Shown one piece after another: positions 43,324 to 52,390 of a stretch of 64,000 nucleotides of DNA. A program made the translations under genes and the position numbers. Position 1 is the stretch's first letter; the number at the start of each line of letters is the position of its first letter. The stretch is from positions 186,001 through 250,000 of the forward strand of contig NZ_BCQT01000003.1 of NCBI RefSeq assembly GCF_001552215.1, in the 5' to 3' direction. The notes beneath the pieces are model-generated. The model saw nothing but the letters and a program-made list of their open reading frames with translations, was not told where the DNA came from and did no database searches. This DNA comes from Actinomadura macra NBRC 14102 (GTDB lineage: Bacteria > Actinomycetota > Actinomycetes > Streptosporangiales > Streptosporangiaceae).

Positions 43324-43337
43324 TGTATCTAGGTACA
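43324..43337. promoter_or_regulatory. PadR operator-like palindrome
   Basis: TGTATCTAGGTACA is a 12-of-14 palindrome 8 bp upstream of the PadR start. PadR-type regulators often bind ATGT-N8-ACAT-like sites; the flanking T extends it to that form on one side. Confidence 0.5.
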
Positions 43338-43345
43338 TTAAGGTC

Positions 43346-43744
43346 ATGGGTGGAGTGGAGCGGGTGACCGCGCCGCTGCTGGATGTACTGGAGGCCCTGC
43401 TGGAGTCCCACCGGCAGGACGCTGAGGTGCATGGCTGGCAGCTCATGCGGACGACCCGGCGGGCGGGGCCGACGGTGTATCGGGTGCTGGACCGGCTGGA
43501 GGATTCCGGCTGGGTCACGACGCGTTGGGAGCAGGTCAATCCTGATCCGTCCCGGCCCCGGCGACGGTTCTATCGCCTGTCGCCGACTGGTCTCGCCGAG
43601 GCTCACAGGTTGCTGGCCGAGCACCGTCCTGAGGTGCCGGAACGCGCAGCCCGTCTCCCGGCTCGGGGCGAGCCGGGCACGGCGTTCTGGCGCCGGCTGG
43701 TCTGGCGGCCGTCCCGTCCTGGTTCTGCGGGGGGAGCCAGGTGA
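43346..43744 (+). CDS. PadR family transcriptional regulator
   Basis: A 132-residue PadR-like winged-helix regulator: LDVLEALLESHRQDAEVHGWQLMRTTRRAGPTVYRVLDRLEDSGWVTTRWE, then RRRFYRLSPTGLAEAHRLLAE. It overlaps the membrane-protein gene as GTGA, so the two are coupled. Such pairs are often one regulatory unit; a palindrome upstream suggests autoregulation. Confidence 0.87.
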   Translation: MGGVERVTAPLLDVLEALLESHRQDAEVHGWQLMRTTRRAGPTVYRVLDRLEDSGWVTTRWEQVNPDPSRPRRRFYRLSPTGLAEAHRLLAEHRPEVPERAARLPARGEPGTAFWRRLVWRPSRPGSAGGAR

Positions 43745-44328
43745 CCTCCATGCAGTTCGTGTTAGCGGTGCTGGCGGGGCTGGTCGCCAGTGAGTGCACC
43801 GAGCTGGTGCCGTGGCTGGCGGCTCGGCTGATGGCCTGGGCGGTTCACCACCGCTATCGCGAACCTGTTCGTGCCCACATTCGCGTCGAGGAACTCCAGG
43901 CGGTCCTGGCCGACCGTCCCACCAAACTGCTCAAGCTCGCCACCGCCCTCGGTTTCGCCGCTGCCACCCTCGCCGTACTGGCCGGTCGCGGCGCCCCAAA
44001 ACCGGCCACCGCAAGCCGCCGCATCCTGGACGTAGGCCAGAAGTCACTACGCAGCGCATTCCATGCCCCCGAAGTCGTCGTCGGGGCCGTCGTCGGCGCT
44101 GTCGGCACCGTGGGAGCCGTCATCCTCGGCACTCTCGGCTTCCTGCTCGGTCTCATCGGCCTGGTCGGCGGCTTCGGCGGCGTCGGTGCCGTCGCCGGCA
44201 GTGTCGTCGTCAGCGGCTTCGTCGTCGGTGTCCTGCTCATCGTCTCCCAGGCCATAGCTCGTGTCGTGCGCACACGAGGCGTTCGTGAGGAGCGAACAGA
44301 ACGTCGAGAGAGAGTGGCCGGCGACTGA
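43741..44328 (+). CDS. Membrane protein coupled to PadR
   Basis: A 195-residue protein starting at GTG 43741. It has an N-terminal hydrophobic segment, a soluble region (HHRYREPVRAHIRVEELQAVLADRPTKL) and two long glycine/valine-rich hydrophobic segments (VVVGAVVGAVGTVGAVILGTLGFLLGLIGLVGG and AVAGSVVVSGFVVGVLLIVSQ), with an Arg/Glu-rich tail. Family not recognised. PadR-linked membrane proteins of this type are common in actinomycetes. Confidence 0.7.
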   Translation: MTSMQFVLAVLAGLVASECTELVPWLAARLMAWAVHHRYREPVRAHIRVEELQAVLADRPTKLLKLATALGFAAATLAVLAGRGAPKPATASRRILDVGQKSLRSAFHAPEVVVGAVVGAVGTVGAVILGTLGFLLGLIGLVGGFGGVGAVAGSVVVSGFVVGVLLIVSQAIARVVRTRGVREERTERRERVAGD

Positions 44329-44456
44329 CCGGCGCTCACCGCCAAGGGGCCCTCTCGCAGGCTGGTCTGCGGGTGGATGAGTGGCGAGTACCGCGTTCAC
44401 CGCGGCCGTCTCTTGGAACACGCCGCCGGGGGCGGCGCTCCGCTCATCCTTGGAGA

Positions 44457-45566
44457 GTGAGCGAATCGACAGAGTCCTCGGGGCGCGGGCCGGGACGGGT
44501 GAAGCCGCCGTCGCAGGCCGAGTTGGACGCCTTGCCGGCGGATCGCCGGTTGGAGTTGTTCGAGCGGGCGCGGGAACAGCGCGGTCAGCGTCGCCATCAA
44601 TGGATCAACAGCTTTGTGCTGCTGGCCGGTGTCCTCCTGGGCGGTGGGAGCCTGCTTGCCACCGCGCTGACGTTCCGTACCGGCCAGGCCGAGCTGCGCA
44701 CCGGCCGCGATAACCTGCGCGCTCTTCAGGAAGGCCAGGTCACAGAACGGTATGCCAAGGCCGTGGAGCAGCTTGGCTCCGACAACCGCGAGGTGCGCAC
44801 TGCCGCCGTCTACGCTTTGGAGCGCGTCGCCAAGGACTCGGCCCGTGACCTTCTGGCCATTCGCGATGTGCTGGCGGCTCTCGTCCGCGAGCATGACCGC
44901 CCCGTCGCGGTCAAGGAGACGGAGTTACCTGCCGAACCCGACACCGACGTCGCGGCGGCCCTGACCGTTCTGGCTCGTCGGCCGGTTGATCCCTCTGGCG
45001 TACCCAGGATGGATCTGCACCGCATTCGCGTTCCCGACCTGCGTCTGGTGGCGCCCGCGGTCGCTTTGAACACCAGGGAACCCGCCGGGAGACTCAGCCT
45101 GTCCGAAGCCGACCTGTCGGGCGCCGATCTGCGCGGCGCCGAACTCAACCGGGTCGATCTGCGCGGGGCCGTCCTGCAAATCGTCGATCTGCGCGGTGCC
45201 GAGATGTGGGGCGTCGATTTGCGCGGAGCCGATCTTCACGCGGCTGATCTGCGCGGTGCGCAGATGCTCGGCACCCGGCTGGCCGGGGCGATGCTGCGCG
45301 AGGTGGTCCTGACGGGCGTCAATCTGCGTGGCATTGAGCTTCGTGGTGCTGAGTTGCGCGGTGCCGAGTTGCAGGGCGCCGACCTTCGCGACGCCGATCT
45401 CCAGGGCGTAGATCTTCAGAACGCCCACCTGCGCGGCGCCGACCTGCGCAGCGCCGACCTGCGCGGCGCTGACGTCCGCGGCGTCCGTGGGACGAGCGAG
45501 GCCGACCTTCGGAAGTCGGCCACGGTGGACGGCACGACCAGGTTCGGGCCCATCGCCGGCTCGTGA
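44457..45566 (+). CDS. Membrane-anchored pentapeptide-repeat protein
   Basis: A 369-residue protein. A charged coiled region (LDALPADRRLELFERAREQRGQRR) precedes one transmembrane helix (FVLLAGVLLGGGSLLATAL) and a helical segment (TERYAKAVEQLGSDNREVRTAAVYALERVAKDS). From about residue 220 to 350 it is a pentapeptide-repeat beta-helix with A(D/E)L(R/Q)G units (ADLSGADLRGAELNRVDLRGA, etc.). The start is uncertain: GTG at 44457 is chosen, but an ATG at 44373 and a later GTG are possible. The ribosome site is poor. Such proteins in actinomycetes often accompany conflict or signalling genes; function unknown. Confidence 0.7.
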   Translation: MSESTESSGRGPGRVKPPSQAELDALPADRRLELFERAREQRGQRRHQWINSFVLLAGVLLGGGSLLATALTFRTGQAELRTGRDNLRALQEGQVTERYAKAVEQLGSDNREVRTAAVYALERVAKDSARDLLAIRDVLAALVREHDRPVAVKETELPAEPDTDVAAALTVLARRPVDPSGVPRMDLHRIRVPDLRLVAPAVALNTREPAGRLSLSEADLSGADLRGAELNRVDLRGAVLQIVDLRGAEMWGVDLRGADLHAADLRGAQMLGTRLAGAMLREVVLTGVNLRGIELRGAELRGAELQGADLRDADLQGVDLQNAHLRGADLRSADLRGADVRGVRGTSEADLRKSATVDGTTRFGPIAGS

Positions 45567-45668
45567 GGATGTGCCGTGCCCGTGGCTGCGGCGGACGAGC
45601 GTCAAAGCGGCTGGTCGCGGGGGGCCCGGAGATCGGGGCGGGCGGCCCGGCGACTCTAGGGCGACATC

Positions 45669-46195
45669 GTGGAACGCGTGGGCGTACGGCCAGGCGAGCT
45701 GGACGTGGGCATCGTCGTCGCCCTGCTGGGTGCCCCGTTCTTCGCGGCTCTGGTGTGGCGCGGAAGTTCAAGAACGCATGACCGGGACGGACATGACGCC
45801 TTCGGTGGCGCCGGGCGTGCGGCTCGGCCACATGTCGTTCGCGTGGCGGCCCTGTCGATCGAGGCGATTCGCGAGCTCATGCTGGTGAACCCCTACGACG
45901 GGGAGATCTTCGCGGGCACCCTCCGCACGAACATCGCGATCCGTCCCTGCTGACCGACATCCTCGTCCTGCACGACCCGACGACCGCCGTCGACGCGGTC
46001 ACCGAACAGCTCATCGCGCGCAACATCGCGAAACTGCGCCGGGGCCGCACCACCATCGTGATCACCAGCAGCCCGCCCCTCCTGGACGCCGCCGACCGCG
46101 TCCTGGTCCTGGACGACGGCGTCATCTCCGCGGAGGGCACGCACCGCGACCTCCTCAGGACCGGCGAGGGTTACCGGCAGGCCGTGGCCCGGTGA
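45669..46195 (+). pseudogene. Degraded siderophore-type locus: FecCD permease tail plus ABC exporter fragments
   Basis: The left part encodes VRPGELDVGIVVALLGAPFFAALVW, the C-terminal tail of a FecCD siderophore-uptake permease. About 80 bp later, in the same frame, LMLVNPYDGEIFAGTLRTNIAI is the Q-loop region of an ABC exporter ATPase. A frameshift and deletion follow, and another frame gives DPSLLTDILVLHDPTTAVDAVTE (Walker B and D-loop) through RVLVLDDGVISAEGTH to the natural C-terminus at 46195. The signature motif and about 75 residues are missing. The nearby order (FecCD permease then exporter) fits a lost siderophore cluster. Confidence 0.75.
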
Positions 46196-46225
46196 CCCGT
46201 GGACGAACCCGGACCGGCCGGCGTC

Positions 46226-47620
46226 CTAGTGGTGGAACACCGTGCGCGCGGCATCGTCGGGAACACCCTTGGTCAGGCGTTCCAGCGCGCGGCGCATGTC
46301 GGCGGCCAGCACCGAGATCTCGTCCCGCCCGATGCCGTGCCGGATGAGGACGCGCTGGATCACCGTGTCCTCCTGGTCGGCGGGCAGTGGGTAGGCCGGC
46401 ACCTGCCAGCCGCGCATACGAAGGTGCTCGGTCAGGTCGTACAGGCTGAAGCCGGCGTTGGCGGGGTCCTTCAACGTGTACGAGACCGCGGGCAACCCAC
46501 CCTGACCGTCGTACAACAGCCTGAACGGTCCCATCCTGTCGATCTCACCGCCCAGATACCGAGCGGTATCCGCACACGCCTCGTACACCCGGCGGTACCC
46601 GCCCCGCCCCAGCCGCAGGAACAGGTAGTACTGCGCGACGATCTCCCCGCCCGGCCGGGAGAAGTTGAGCGCGAACGTGGGCATGTCGCCGCCCAGATAG
46701 TTGACCTTGAAGATGAGCTCCTCGGGCAGCAGGTCAGGCTCACGCCACACCACCCACCCGACGCCCAGCGGGGCCATCCCGTACTTGTGCCCCGAAGCGT
46801 TGATGGAGGCGACCCGCTCGATCCGGAAGTCCCAGACCAGGTCCGGATACAGGAACGGCGCGATGAATCCGCCGCTCGCCGCGTCCACATGGAGGGGAAT
46901 GTCCAGCCCGGTCTCGGCCTGGATCCGATCCAGCTCCTCGGCGATCTCCTTCACCGGCTCGAAGTCGCAGGTGAACGTCACGCCCAGAATGGCGACGACC
47001 CCGATGGTGTTCTCGTCCACGTACTGTTCGAGCTGGTGCGGCCGCAGCCCGGTCGCCCCCTGCTCCAACGGCACCTGCCGCAGCTCCACGTCGAAGTAGC
47101 GCGCGAACTTGTCCCAGCAGATCTGCACCGGCCCGCACACCAGGTTCGGTCTGTCCGCCGGCTTGCCCTCCGCCGCACGCCGTTTGCGCCACCGATGCTT
47201 GAGCGCCAGCCCACCCAGCATCGCCGCCTCGCTGGACCCCGTCGTCGAACAGCCCATCGTGCCCACACCCGCCGGCGCGTTCCACAGATCCGCCAGGATG
47301 TGGACGCACCGCGACTCGATCTCCGCGGTCTGCGGATACTCGTCCTTGTCGATCATGTTCTTGTCGAGGCACTCGTTCATCAGCCGGTGCACCTCGTCAT
47401 CGGACCAGGTCGTGCAGAACGTCGCCAGGTTCTGCGCCGCGTTCCCATCCAGCAACAGCTCGTTGTGGATCACCGAGTAGACCACGTTCGGTAGCGAGGG
47501 TTCGTCCGGGATCTTCCGTTTGGCCAGTACCTGCTGGCTCAGCGGTGTGGCGAACACATCTGTTGCCTCGTCCTCCGATTCGCCGTCCGCCTTGGCGTTC
47601 TTCACCACATGCAGAGCCAC
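46226..47620 (-). CDS. gad: Glutamate decarboxylase (PLP-dependent)
   Basis: A 464-residue group II PLP decarboxylase, the normal length for bacterial GAD. Key features: GTMGCSTTGSSEAAMLG, the PLP-contacting HVDAASGGF, and the Schiff-base Lys279 in SGHKYG. It makes GABA and CO2 from glutamate, consuming a cytoplasmic proton. It starts at GTG 47620 with GAGGGG upstream. No GABA antiporter is in the window. It ends 30 bp from the degraded ABC genes. Confidence 0.93.
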   Translation of the reverse strand: MALHVVKNAKADGESEDEATDVFATPLSQQVLAKRKIPDEPSLPNVVYSVIHNELLLDGNAAQNLATFCTTWSDDEVHRLMNECLDKNMIDKDEYPQTAEIESRCVHILADLWNAPAGVGTMGCSTTGSSEAAMLGGLALKHRWRKRRAAEGKPADRPNLVCGPVQICWDKFARYFDVELRQVPLEQGATGLRPHQLEQYVDENTIGVVAILGVTFTCDFEPVKEIAEELDRIQAETGLDIPLHVDAASGGFIAPFLYPDLVWDFRIERVASINASGHKYGMAPLGVGWVVWREPDLLPEELIFKVNYLGGDMPTFALNFSRPGGEIVAQYYLFLRLGRGGYRRVYEACADTARYLGGEIDRMGPFRLLYDGQGGLPAVSYTLKDPANAGFSLYDLTEHLRMRGWQVPAYPLPADQEDTVIQRVLIRHGIGRDEISVLAADMRRALERLTKGVPDDAARTVFHH

Positions 47621-47917
47621 AGCCGCCCCTCATCGTCGAGCTCCTGACCGTCGTGATCGACGACTTTCCCCGGTACATCCCCCGGGAAAGCCAGGACTGG
47701 GCATCTTCCCGGCAAGTCGCGACGGCGCCGCGGGTCCGGTCCGTCCGGCACCGGGCGGCGTGGGAACAACGAGGCGAGCGGCATGCCAGTGCCGCGGCGG
47801 CGAGGCTGAAGGCCAAGGGCACCTGCACCGCATCCGTGAAGTTCCGAGCGCGCGGATCTGGAGGCCTGGGTGGTGGCCGACATCCGTGACCGACGCGCTC
47901 GGACCGAACCTGACCGG
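47621..47917. other. Gap without a convincing gene
   Basis: Several short open stretches exist on both strands, but none has a recognisable domain or a good start. It probably holds the glutamate decarboxylase promoter and perhaps gene debris. Confidence 0.4.
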
Positions 47918-48712
47918 CTACGAAGCTGAGCGGATCTCAGCGAGGACGCCGTCCCAGAGCCTGCTCCGCGCTGCGAACGCGGTCTCGACTGTCGCGTGGC
48001 ATTCGGCCCACTTGGCCTCATCGTCGCCGCAGAGGTCCGCGAGCATCTGCATCGCCATGGGCGTGTGTTCCTCGCTGTCGACCTGGATGTGGCGCCTGAG
48101 GTAGTCGACGAACGTCGAGAGGCGGTCGCCGAGCTGCTGGTTCAGCGCAGCGAGCTGGTCGAACATGTCCGGGATAAGGTCCTCGCGCCCGAAGGCGAAG
48201 GCCGCCGCCTGGCAGTGCACGGGGCTCTGCTCGACGAAGTCCCAGGTGGTCGCGACGAACTCGGCCGCGGGCTCCGGCGTGCCGGACTCTTTCAGGGAAC
48301 GCAGGACGGGTTCGCCGCTGCGCAGCAGACCGAGGAATGACTCGATCGGTGCCGTGTCGGCTCCAGCTTGCGCCATGCTGTCGAGGTAGAGCTCGAAGTG
48401 GCTGACGAAGCCGCCGTCTAACTCGTCGCTTTCCTCGGCTAACACGATGTCGTTGATGAGACGCCGGCTCGCGGGCGGGCCTTGCGGTACCCACGGAACC
48501 TGCACGCAGGTTAGCTGCATCTGTAGCTTTTTCAGCAGGGACATGAAGTCCCATACCGCGAAGACATGGTGTTCCATGAACGTGACGACCGCGGGTAGTT
48601 CATCGAGGGTCTGGTAGATGGGGTGGGCGATCACTTCCTGGCGGCCGGGCTCCACGGCTGCCGCGAGCCGTTTGGCCGCCGGATTCGTCGTGCCCCATTC
48701 ATAAGGTGACAT
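47918..48712 (-). CDS. DUF3050 family protein (heme-oxygenase-like fold)
   Basis: A 264-residue all-helical protein. Conserved features are [42 protein letters not shown], and [18 protein letters not shown]. Several histidines and acidic residues ([20 protein letters not shown]) are placed like the metal-binding residues of heme-oxygenase-like diiron proteins. It may be an oxygenase of a small-molecule pathway. ATG 48712 with GAGGAAGG is preferred; the frame runs upstream without support. Confidence 0.72.
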   Translation of the reverse strand: MSPYEWGTTNPAAKRLAAAVEPGRQEVIAHPIYQTLDELPAVVTFMEHHVFAVWDFMSLLKKLQMQLTCVQVPWVPQGPPASRRLINDIVLAEESDELDGGFVSHFELYLDSMAQAGADTAPIESFLGLLRSGEPVLRSLKESGTPEPAAEFVATTWDFVEQSPVHCQAAAFAFGREDLIPDMFDQLAALNQQLGDRLSTFVDYLRRHIQVDSEEHTPMAMQMLADLCGDDEAKWAECHATVETAFAARSRLWDGVLAEIRSAS

Positions 48713-49091
48713 GCGCGCTACCTTCCTCGTGTGCTCGATCGAAAGCGGGCTACCTCTGGAGAATGGCAGGGCGAAGCGCACACCCTGCATCCGGCCTATT
48801 ACTCATCTCGGCCGGTAAGGATGCGGGCGCGGTCAGTTATCGTGCAATTCCCCCGTTCGCAAATTCTGCGTAGTCCACCCCTATCGGCAGGGTAAATGAG
48901 CCGTGCAATGCGGTCAAGCTATGGGTGCGTGCATCGTTCTCGTACTGGGCGCGGCCGTGCGCCTAACTGGTGGGGCGGGATGGTCGACTGAATACGTGAG
49001 ATGCTTTTGAGTAGCGAGAATCGACACAAAACGCCCATATCGAAGGCGCTCAGTGCGCATGGAGTTCCTGATCGATTGACCCGCTCTTCGG
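48713..49091. other. Gap without a gene between DUF3050 and the aldo/keto reductase
   Basis: Lower GC than the flanks. It holds a small inverted repeat CCGGCC/GGCCGG near 48793-48816 and nothing that reads as a protein. It probably contains the DUF3050 promoter. Confidence 0.45.
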
Positions 49092-49868
49092 TCAGCCGGT
49101 GCGGGCCAGGGTGTCGATCGAGGCGACGTCTTCCTTGGTGAGGTCGAAGCCGTCCAGGTCGAAATTGGCCGCGATGCGCTCCCGGTGCGAGGACCTGGGG
49201 AGGATCACGATGTCGTGTTCCAGATGCCACCGGAGGACGACCTGGGCGGGGGTGACTCCGTGCCGTTGTGCGATTTCGGTGAGGACTGGATTGAGCAGAT
49301 CGGTGTTCTTCAGACCGCTGTAGCCCTCGACGACGACGCCCCGGCGACGATGCTCGTCCAGCAGGGCGGGATCGTGCTGCGCCGGGCTCCACGAGATCTG
49401 GTTGACCGCCGGCTGCTGCCCGGTGGCCTCCGTCAGCAGGTCGATCTGCGCCGGGCTGTAGTTGCTGACCCCGGCGTTGCGGATCAGCCCCGCGTCCTTC
49501 GCGGACACGAGTTCCCGCCACGTCGAGACGAGTTCCTCCTGCCCGGCCGGCCAGTGGATCAGCCAGAGATCCACGTAGTCGGTGCCGAGCAATCGCAAAC
49601 TCGACTCCAGGGTGCGGCGGGCGTTCCGCGCGTCCTGCGGACGCAGCTTGGTGGTGATGAAGATCTGCCCCCGATCCACACCGCTGTCCTTCACCGCCCG
49701 GCCGACGTCCGCCTCGTTCTGATACAGCGTCGCGGTGTCGACATGCCGGTAGCCGATATCAAGCGCCGCACGCACCGACTCGTACGCGGCCGTGGACCGC
49801 AGTTGCCAGGTCCCAAAACCGATCAACGGCAGCGCAGTCCCACCGGGCAGATTCACAGTCAGAGTCAT
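49092..49868 (-). CDS. Aldo/keto reductase
   Basis: A 258-residue NADPH-dependent AKR barrel. The tetrad is visible: Asp and Tyr in DIGYRHVDTATLYQNE, Lys in FITTKL, and His in LWLIHWP. The C-terminal cofactor loop is ILPRSSHRERIAANFD, where family members often read IPKS. The ATG at 49868 (MTLTVNLPGG) fits the family; an ATG three codons upstream is equally possible. It is a single gene. Substrate unknown. Confidence 0.87.
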   Translation of the reverse strand: MTLTVNLPGGTALPLIGFGTWQLRSTAAYESVRAALDIGYRHVDTATLYQNEADVGRAVKDSGVDRGQIFITTKLRPQDARNARRTLESSLRLLGTDYVDLWLIHWPAGQEELVSTWRELVSAKDAGLIRNAGVSNYSPAQIDLLTEATGQQPAVNQISWSPAQHDPALLDEHRRRGVVVEGYSGLKNTDLLNPVLTEIAQRHGVTPAQVVLRWHLEHDIVILPRSSHRERIAANFDLDGFDLTKEDVASIDTLARTG

Positions 49869-50039
49869 GCACGTCATTCTGCCCCGGCCCTGCCTCGGTG
49901 ATCGCGTGTCCCGGCATGGCTCAGAGCGGAACTCCCGCGTCACCCGCCCGGCAGACGCAGCCGCCGCCGATCCGGTGGACGTGCCGCAGCCGCGCCCGCA
50001 GTGCCGCGGCGCCGGCGGTCTCTTCTCGGTCGTCGGTAT

Positions 50040-50477
50040 TCATGTTGCCGACTGCGCCGGGGGATGAGCCTTGAGCCAGTCCGCGGCCCGGCGGGCGGAC
50101 GCTCGCGACAACCACGCGTCCTGGACGACCTCCGCCAATTCGTCGCGGGTGAGTTCGCCGATACGACTGGCCCGCAACAGTACCGACCGATGGCCATTGA
50201 AATGCGCGGTGGTGAAGAACGCCGAGTTCTCATCCTGCACCAGCGCCTGCTTGTCTTCTTCGGACGCGACCCAAAAGACGATCACATCCTGGTAGCGTTC
50301 TCCGCTCCCAGGATCGACCGCGTCCGGCCTCGGATTGCGGAAGAAGATGAACGATTTCCCGCCCACCTGGTAGACCGGATTATCTCCGGTTCCAGGGTAG
50401 ACGGTGACATGTGGCATCGCGAGAGCAAGCGCGTGTACATCCTCGACCCGGGCGGGCCGACTCTCGTCGTCCGGCAT
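50040..50477 (-). CDS. MmcQ/YjbR family protein
   Basis: A 145-residue protein with the CyaY-like MmcQ/YjbR fold: VHALALAMPHVTVYPG, YQVGGKSFIFFRNPRPD, FTTAHFNGHRSVLLRASRIGELTRDELAEVVQDAWLSRAS. These are small DNA-binding-like proteins of uncertain role. ATG 50477 (MPDDESRPARVEDV) is preferred. Confidence 0.8.
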   Translation of the reverse strand: MPDDESRPARVEDVHALALAMPHVTVYPGTGDNPVYQVGGKSFIFFRNPRPDAVDPGSGERYQDVIVFWVASEEDKQALVQDENSAFFTTAHFNGHRSVLLRASRIGELTRDELAEVVQDAWLSRASARRAADWLKAHPPAQSAT

Positions 50478-50576
50478 GGCCTCAGGGTAGGCGGTGCGAT
50501 GCCACGGCGACGTCAAGGCGACAGGAACGGCGCCCAGGGCGAGACGCCGTGTCGCCGTGTCGTCGTGTGAACGCCG

Positions 50577-51326
50577 TCAGGTAGCGGGATGTTCGCGGCT
50601 GGGGATGCCGGTCTTGACCTCGGTGAGGCGGGCGCGCGCTCCGGCGAGGCGTTCGCGCAGTTCGGGAAGCGGAGTGCCGGTGATGCCGGGGGCGGCGGTC
50701 TCGTCGGCGATGAGCCGCTCGTACCGCTCCACCTTACGGCGGGCGTAGCCGATCTCCAGGGCCTGGTGGCGGGCGGGTCCCCCCGAGGCGGCCGCCTTGA
50801 GCAGCAGCGCCTCGGCGGCGGTGATCATCGCGGCGTGCTCGGCGGTGCTCATCGGTGTGAGCCCGGCCGAGACCTGGTGGTCGGGGTCGTCGTCGATGAC
50901 GTCGACGTAGCGGTATCGCTCCGCGGTCCACTCGTCCAGCCGGGTCAGGGTCTCCGGCGATGCCTCGGCGCCGGACGGCAGGCCGGCGGTCCCCGCGTCG
51001 CCGGTCAGCCAGTGCTCGATGATCGCCTCGTCCACGTTCTTGTCGGCCTCGGCATAGCGCTCGTGCGCGGTCTGCTTGGACACCTCGCCCAGGGCCTCGC
51101 CGATGGCCGCCCAGGGAGCGCCGCGGCGCCGGTCGTAGAGCACGGCCAGCTGCATGACCTGCTCGGCCGCCGCGACGAGTCGCTGCGCCTCCTCGGTGAC
51201 GTCGCCCGGACCTCCGTCGGTCCCCGTACGGGTCAAGCCGGTGGCGCGGTCGGCCAGGTCCGCGGCGGCGTGGCTCAGCGCGAGGCGAATCCGCGATGCG
51301 CGGGACAGATCCATGGAATCGCTCAT
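50577..51326 (-). CDS. Helical HTH-like protein of unknown function with tandem operators
   Basis: A 249-residue, mainly helical and charged protein. One segment (GAPWAAIGEALGEVSKQTAHERYAEA) has the look of a helix-turn-helix. The N-terminal part (RIRLALSHAAADLADRATGL) and the C-terminal part (RKVERYERLIADETA, LRERLAGARARLTEVKTG) look like coiled helices. Family not recognised. Two copies of one inverted repeat overlap its promoter, so it may be autoregulatory. ATG 51326. Confidence 0.7.
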   Translation of the reverse strand: MSDSMDLSRASRIRLALSHAAADLADRATGLTRTGTDGGPGDVTEEAQRLVAAAEQVMQLAVLYDRRRGAPWAAIGEALGEVSKQTAHERYAEADKNVDEAIIEHWLTGDAGTAGLPSGAEASPETLTRLDEWTAERYRYVDVIDDDPDHQVSAGLTPMSTAEHAAMITAAEALLLKAAASGGPARHQALEIGYARRKVERYERLIADETAAPGITGTPLPELRERLAGARARLTEVKTGIPSREHPAT

Positions 51327-51327
51327 C

Positions 51328-51375
51328 CGTCAAGGTTCGCTTGACGAACTACCTACCGTCAAGATGCTCTTGACA
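51328..51375. promoter_or_regulatory. Tandem inverted-repeat operators CGTCAAG-N5-CTTGAC
   Basis: CGTCAAG-GTTCG-CTTGACG (51328-51346) and CGTCAAG-ATGCT-CTTGACA (51357-51375) are two copies of one inverted repeat with starts 29 bp apart. The first lies directly against the start codon of the HTH-like gene. The two together look like a cooperative repressor site. Confidence 0.75.
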
Positions 51376-51430
51376 TTTGCTTATTGATGGCAGTGTGCTT
51401 TCCGTTCCGCTGCGCGGACCGGATGGGCGA

Positions 51431-52243
51431 TCAGCAGGTCAGGGTAACTGCTCCGAGATGCGTGAAGTGGGCCGTGACGGTGGAGCCCTTGGTCAGGGGC
51501 ATCGCGTCCGTCATTCCTCCGGTCAGGACCGTCCAGCCCGCCTCGATGGCGTGGCCCCGTTCGGCCAGCGAGTTCGCGGCCATGGCCAGCGCCTCGGCGG
51601 GGTTCCCCTGGACGGCCGCGCCGGTCGCGGTCGCGGCGATCTTGCCGTTCACCTCCAGGTTGCATGCCTCCAGAGGCAGGTGGAGGGCGGCGGCTGAGGC
51701 GGAGAGCGGCCCGGTGACGTAGCAGCCCGAGGACGCGTTGTCGGCGATGACATCGGGCAGGGTGAAGCGGAAGTCGCGATAGCGGCTGTCGATGATCTCC
51801 AGACCGCCGTAGACGCGGTCGACGGCCGCCAGGGCCGAGGCGGCGGTCACCCCGGGACCGGCCAGGCGGCGGCCCATGACGAAGATGATCTCAGGTTCGA
51901 CCCGGGGATGGATGAGGCGTTCCCAGGGGAGCGCGCTGCCCGCCGGGAGCGCCATCGCGTCGGTGAGCCATGCGGTGATCGGCCGGTCGACGTTCATCTG
52001 CCGCTGCTTGGCCTGGGAGGTGAGGCCGAGCTTGACGCCGATGAGCGCCTCGCCCCGTTCGATCCGGCGGCAGAGCGTCTCGTCCTGGATCCGGTAGGCC
52101 GTCGCGAGATCGAGGTCGGGCATCTCGTCGGTGAGCGGCTCGCGGTCGGTGACGGTGTCTTCGGCGCGCAACAGCCAGGTCGCCTGCTCGTCGATGCCGT
52201 TTCGAACTGATTCCACGTTCGGCCTCCTGTCGGTCTCCGGCAC
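51431..52243 (-). CDS. 2-Keto-4-pentenoate hydratase / 4-oxalocrotonate decarboxylase family enzyme
   Basis: A 270-residue member of the fumarylacetoacetase-like MhpD/DmpE/DmpH group. It has IGVKLGLTSQAKQRQM, HPRVEPEIIFVMGR, GGLEIIDSRYRDFRF, and WTVLTGGMTDAMPLTKGSTV. Metal ligands of the group fall in EPEI and the later acidic residue. It would hydrate the 2-hydroxypenta-2,4-dienoate formed after ring fission, or decarboxylate 4-oxalocrotonate; sequence alone does not decide. It diverges from the hydrolase at 52391, with the shared promoter region between them. Confidence 0.85.
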   Translation of the reverse strand: MPETDRRPNVESVRNGIDEQATWLLRAEDTVTDREPLTDEMPDLDLATAYRIQDETLCRRIERGEALIGVKLGLTSQAKQRQMNVDRPITAWLTDAMALPAGSALPWERLIHPRVEPEIIFVMGRRLAGPGVTAASALAAVDRVYGGLEIIDSRYRDFRFTLPDVIADNASSGCYVTGPLSASAAALHLPLEACNLEVNGKIAATATGAAVQGNPAEALAMAANSLAERGHAIEAGWTVLTGGMTDAMPLTKGSTVTAHFTHLGAVTLTC

Positions 52244-52390
52244 GGTGAACCAGGGCGGTCGGACGGGCCAGCACGCCTTTCCGGCGATCGGAACGAATCA
52301 GTGAATGTGCCGTCCCCCGGAACGACCGCGTTGCGGCGGGACGGGCCCGGTGCCGAACATCCCCGTTGCCGAACGAGCGGAGGATGAGCG

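Noticed and set aside
44373..44456. Earlier ATG start for the pentapeptide-repeat protein
   Set aside because: It lacks a ribosome site and adds an arginine/serine-rich segment without similarity. It is kept only as an alternative.
47621..47917. Short frames between glutamate decarboxylase and DUF3050 as a broken gene
   Set aside because: I could not identify any protein family in any frame, so no pseudogene is claimed.
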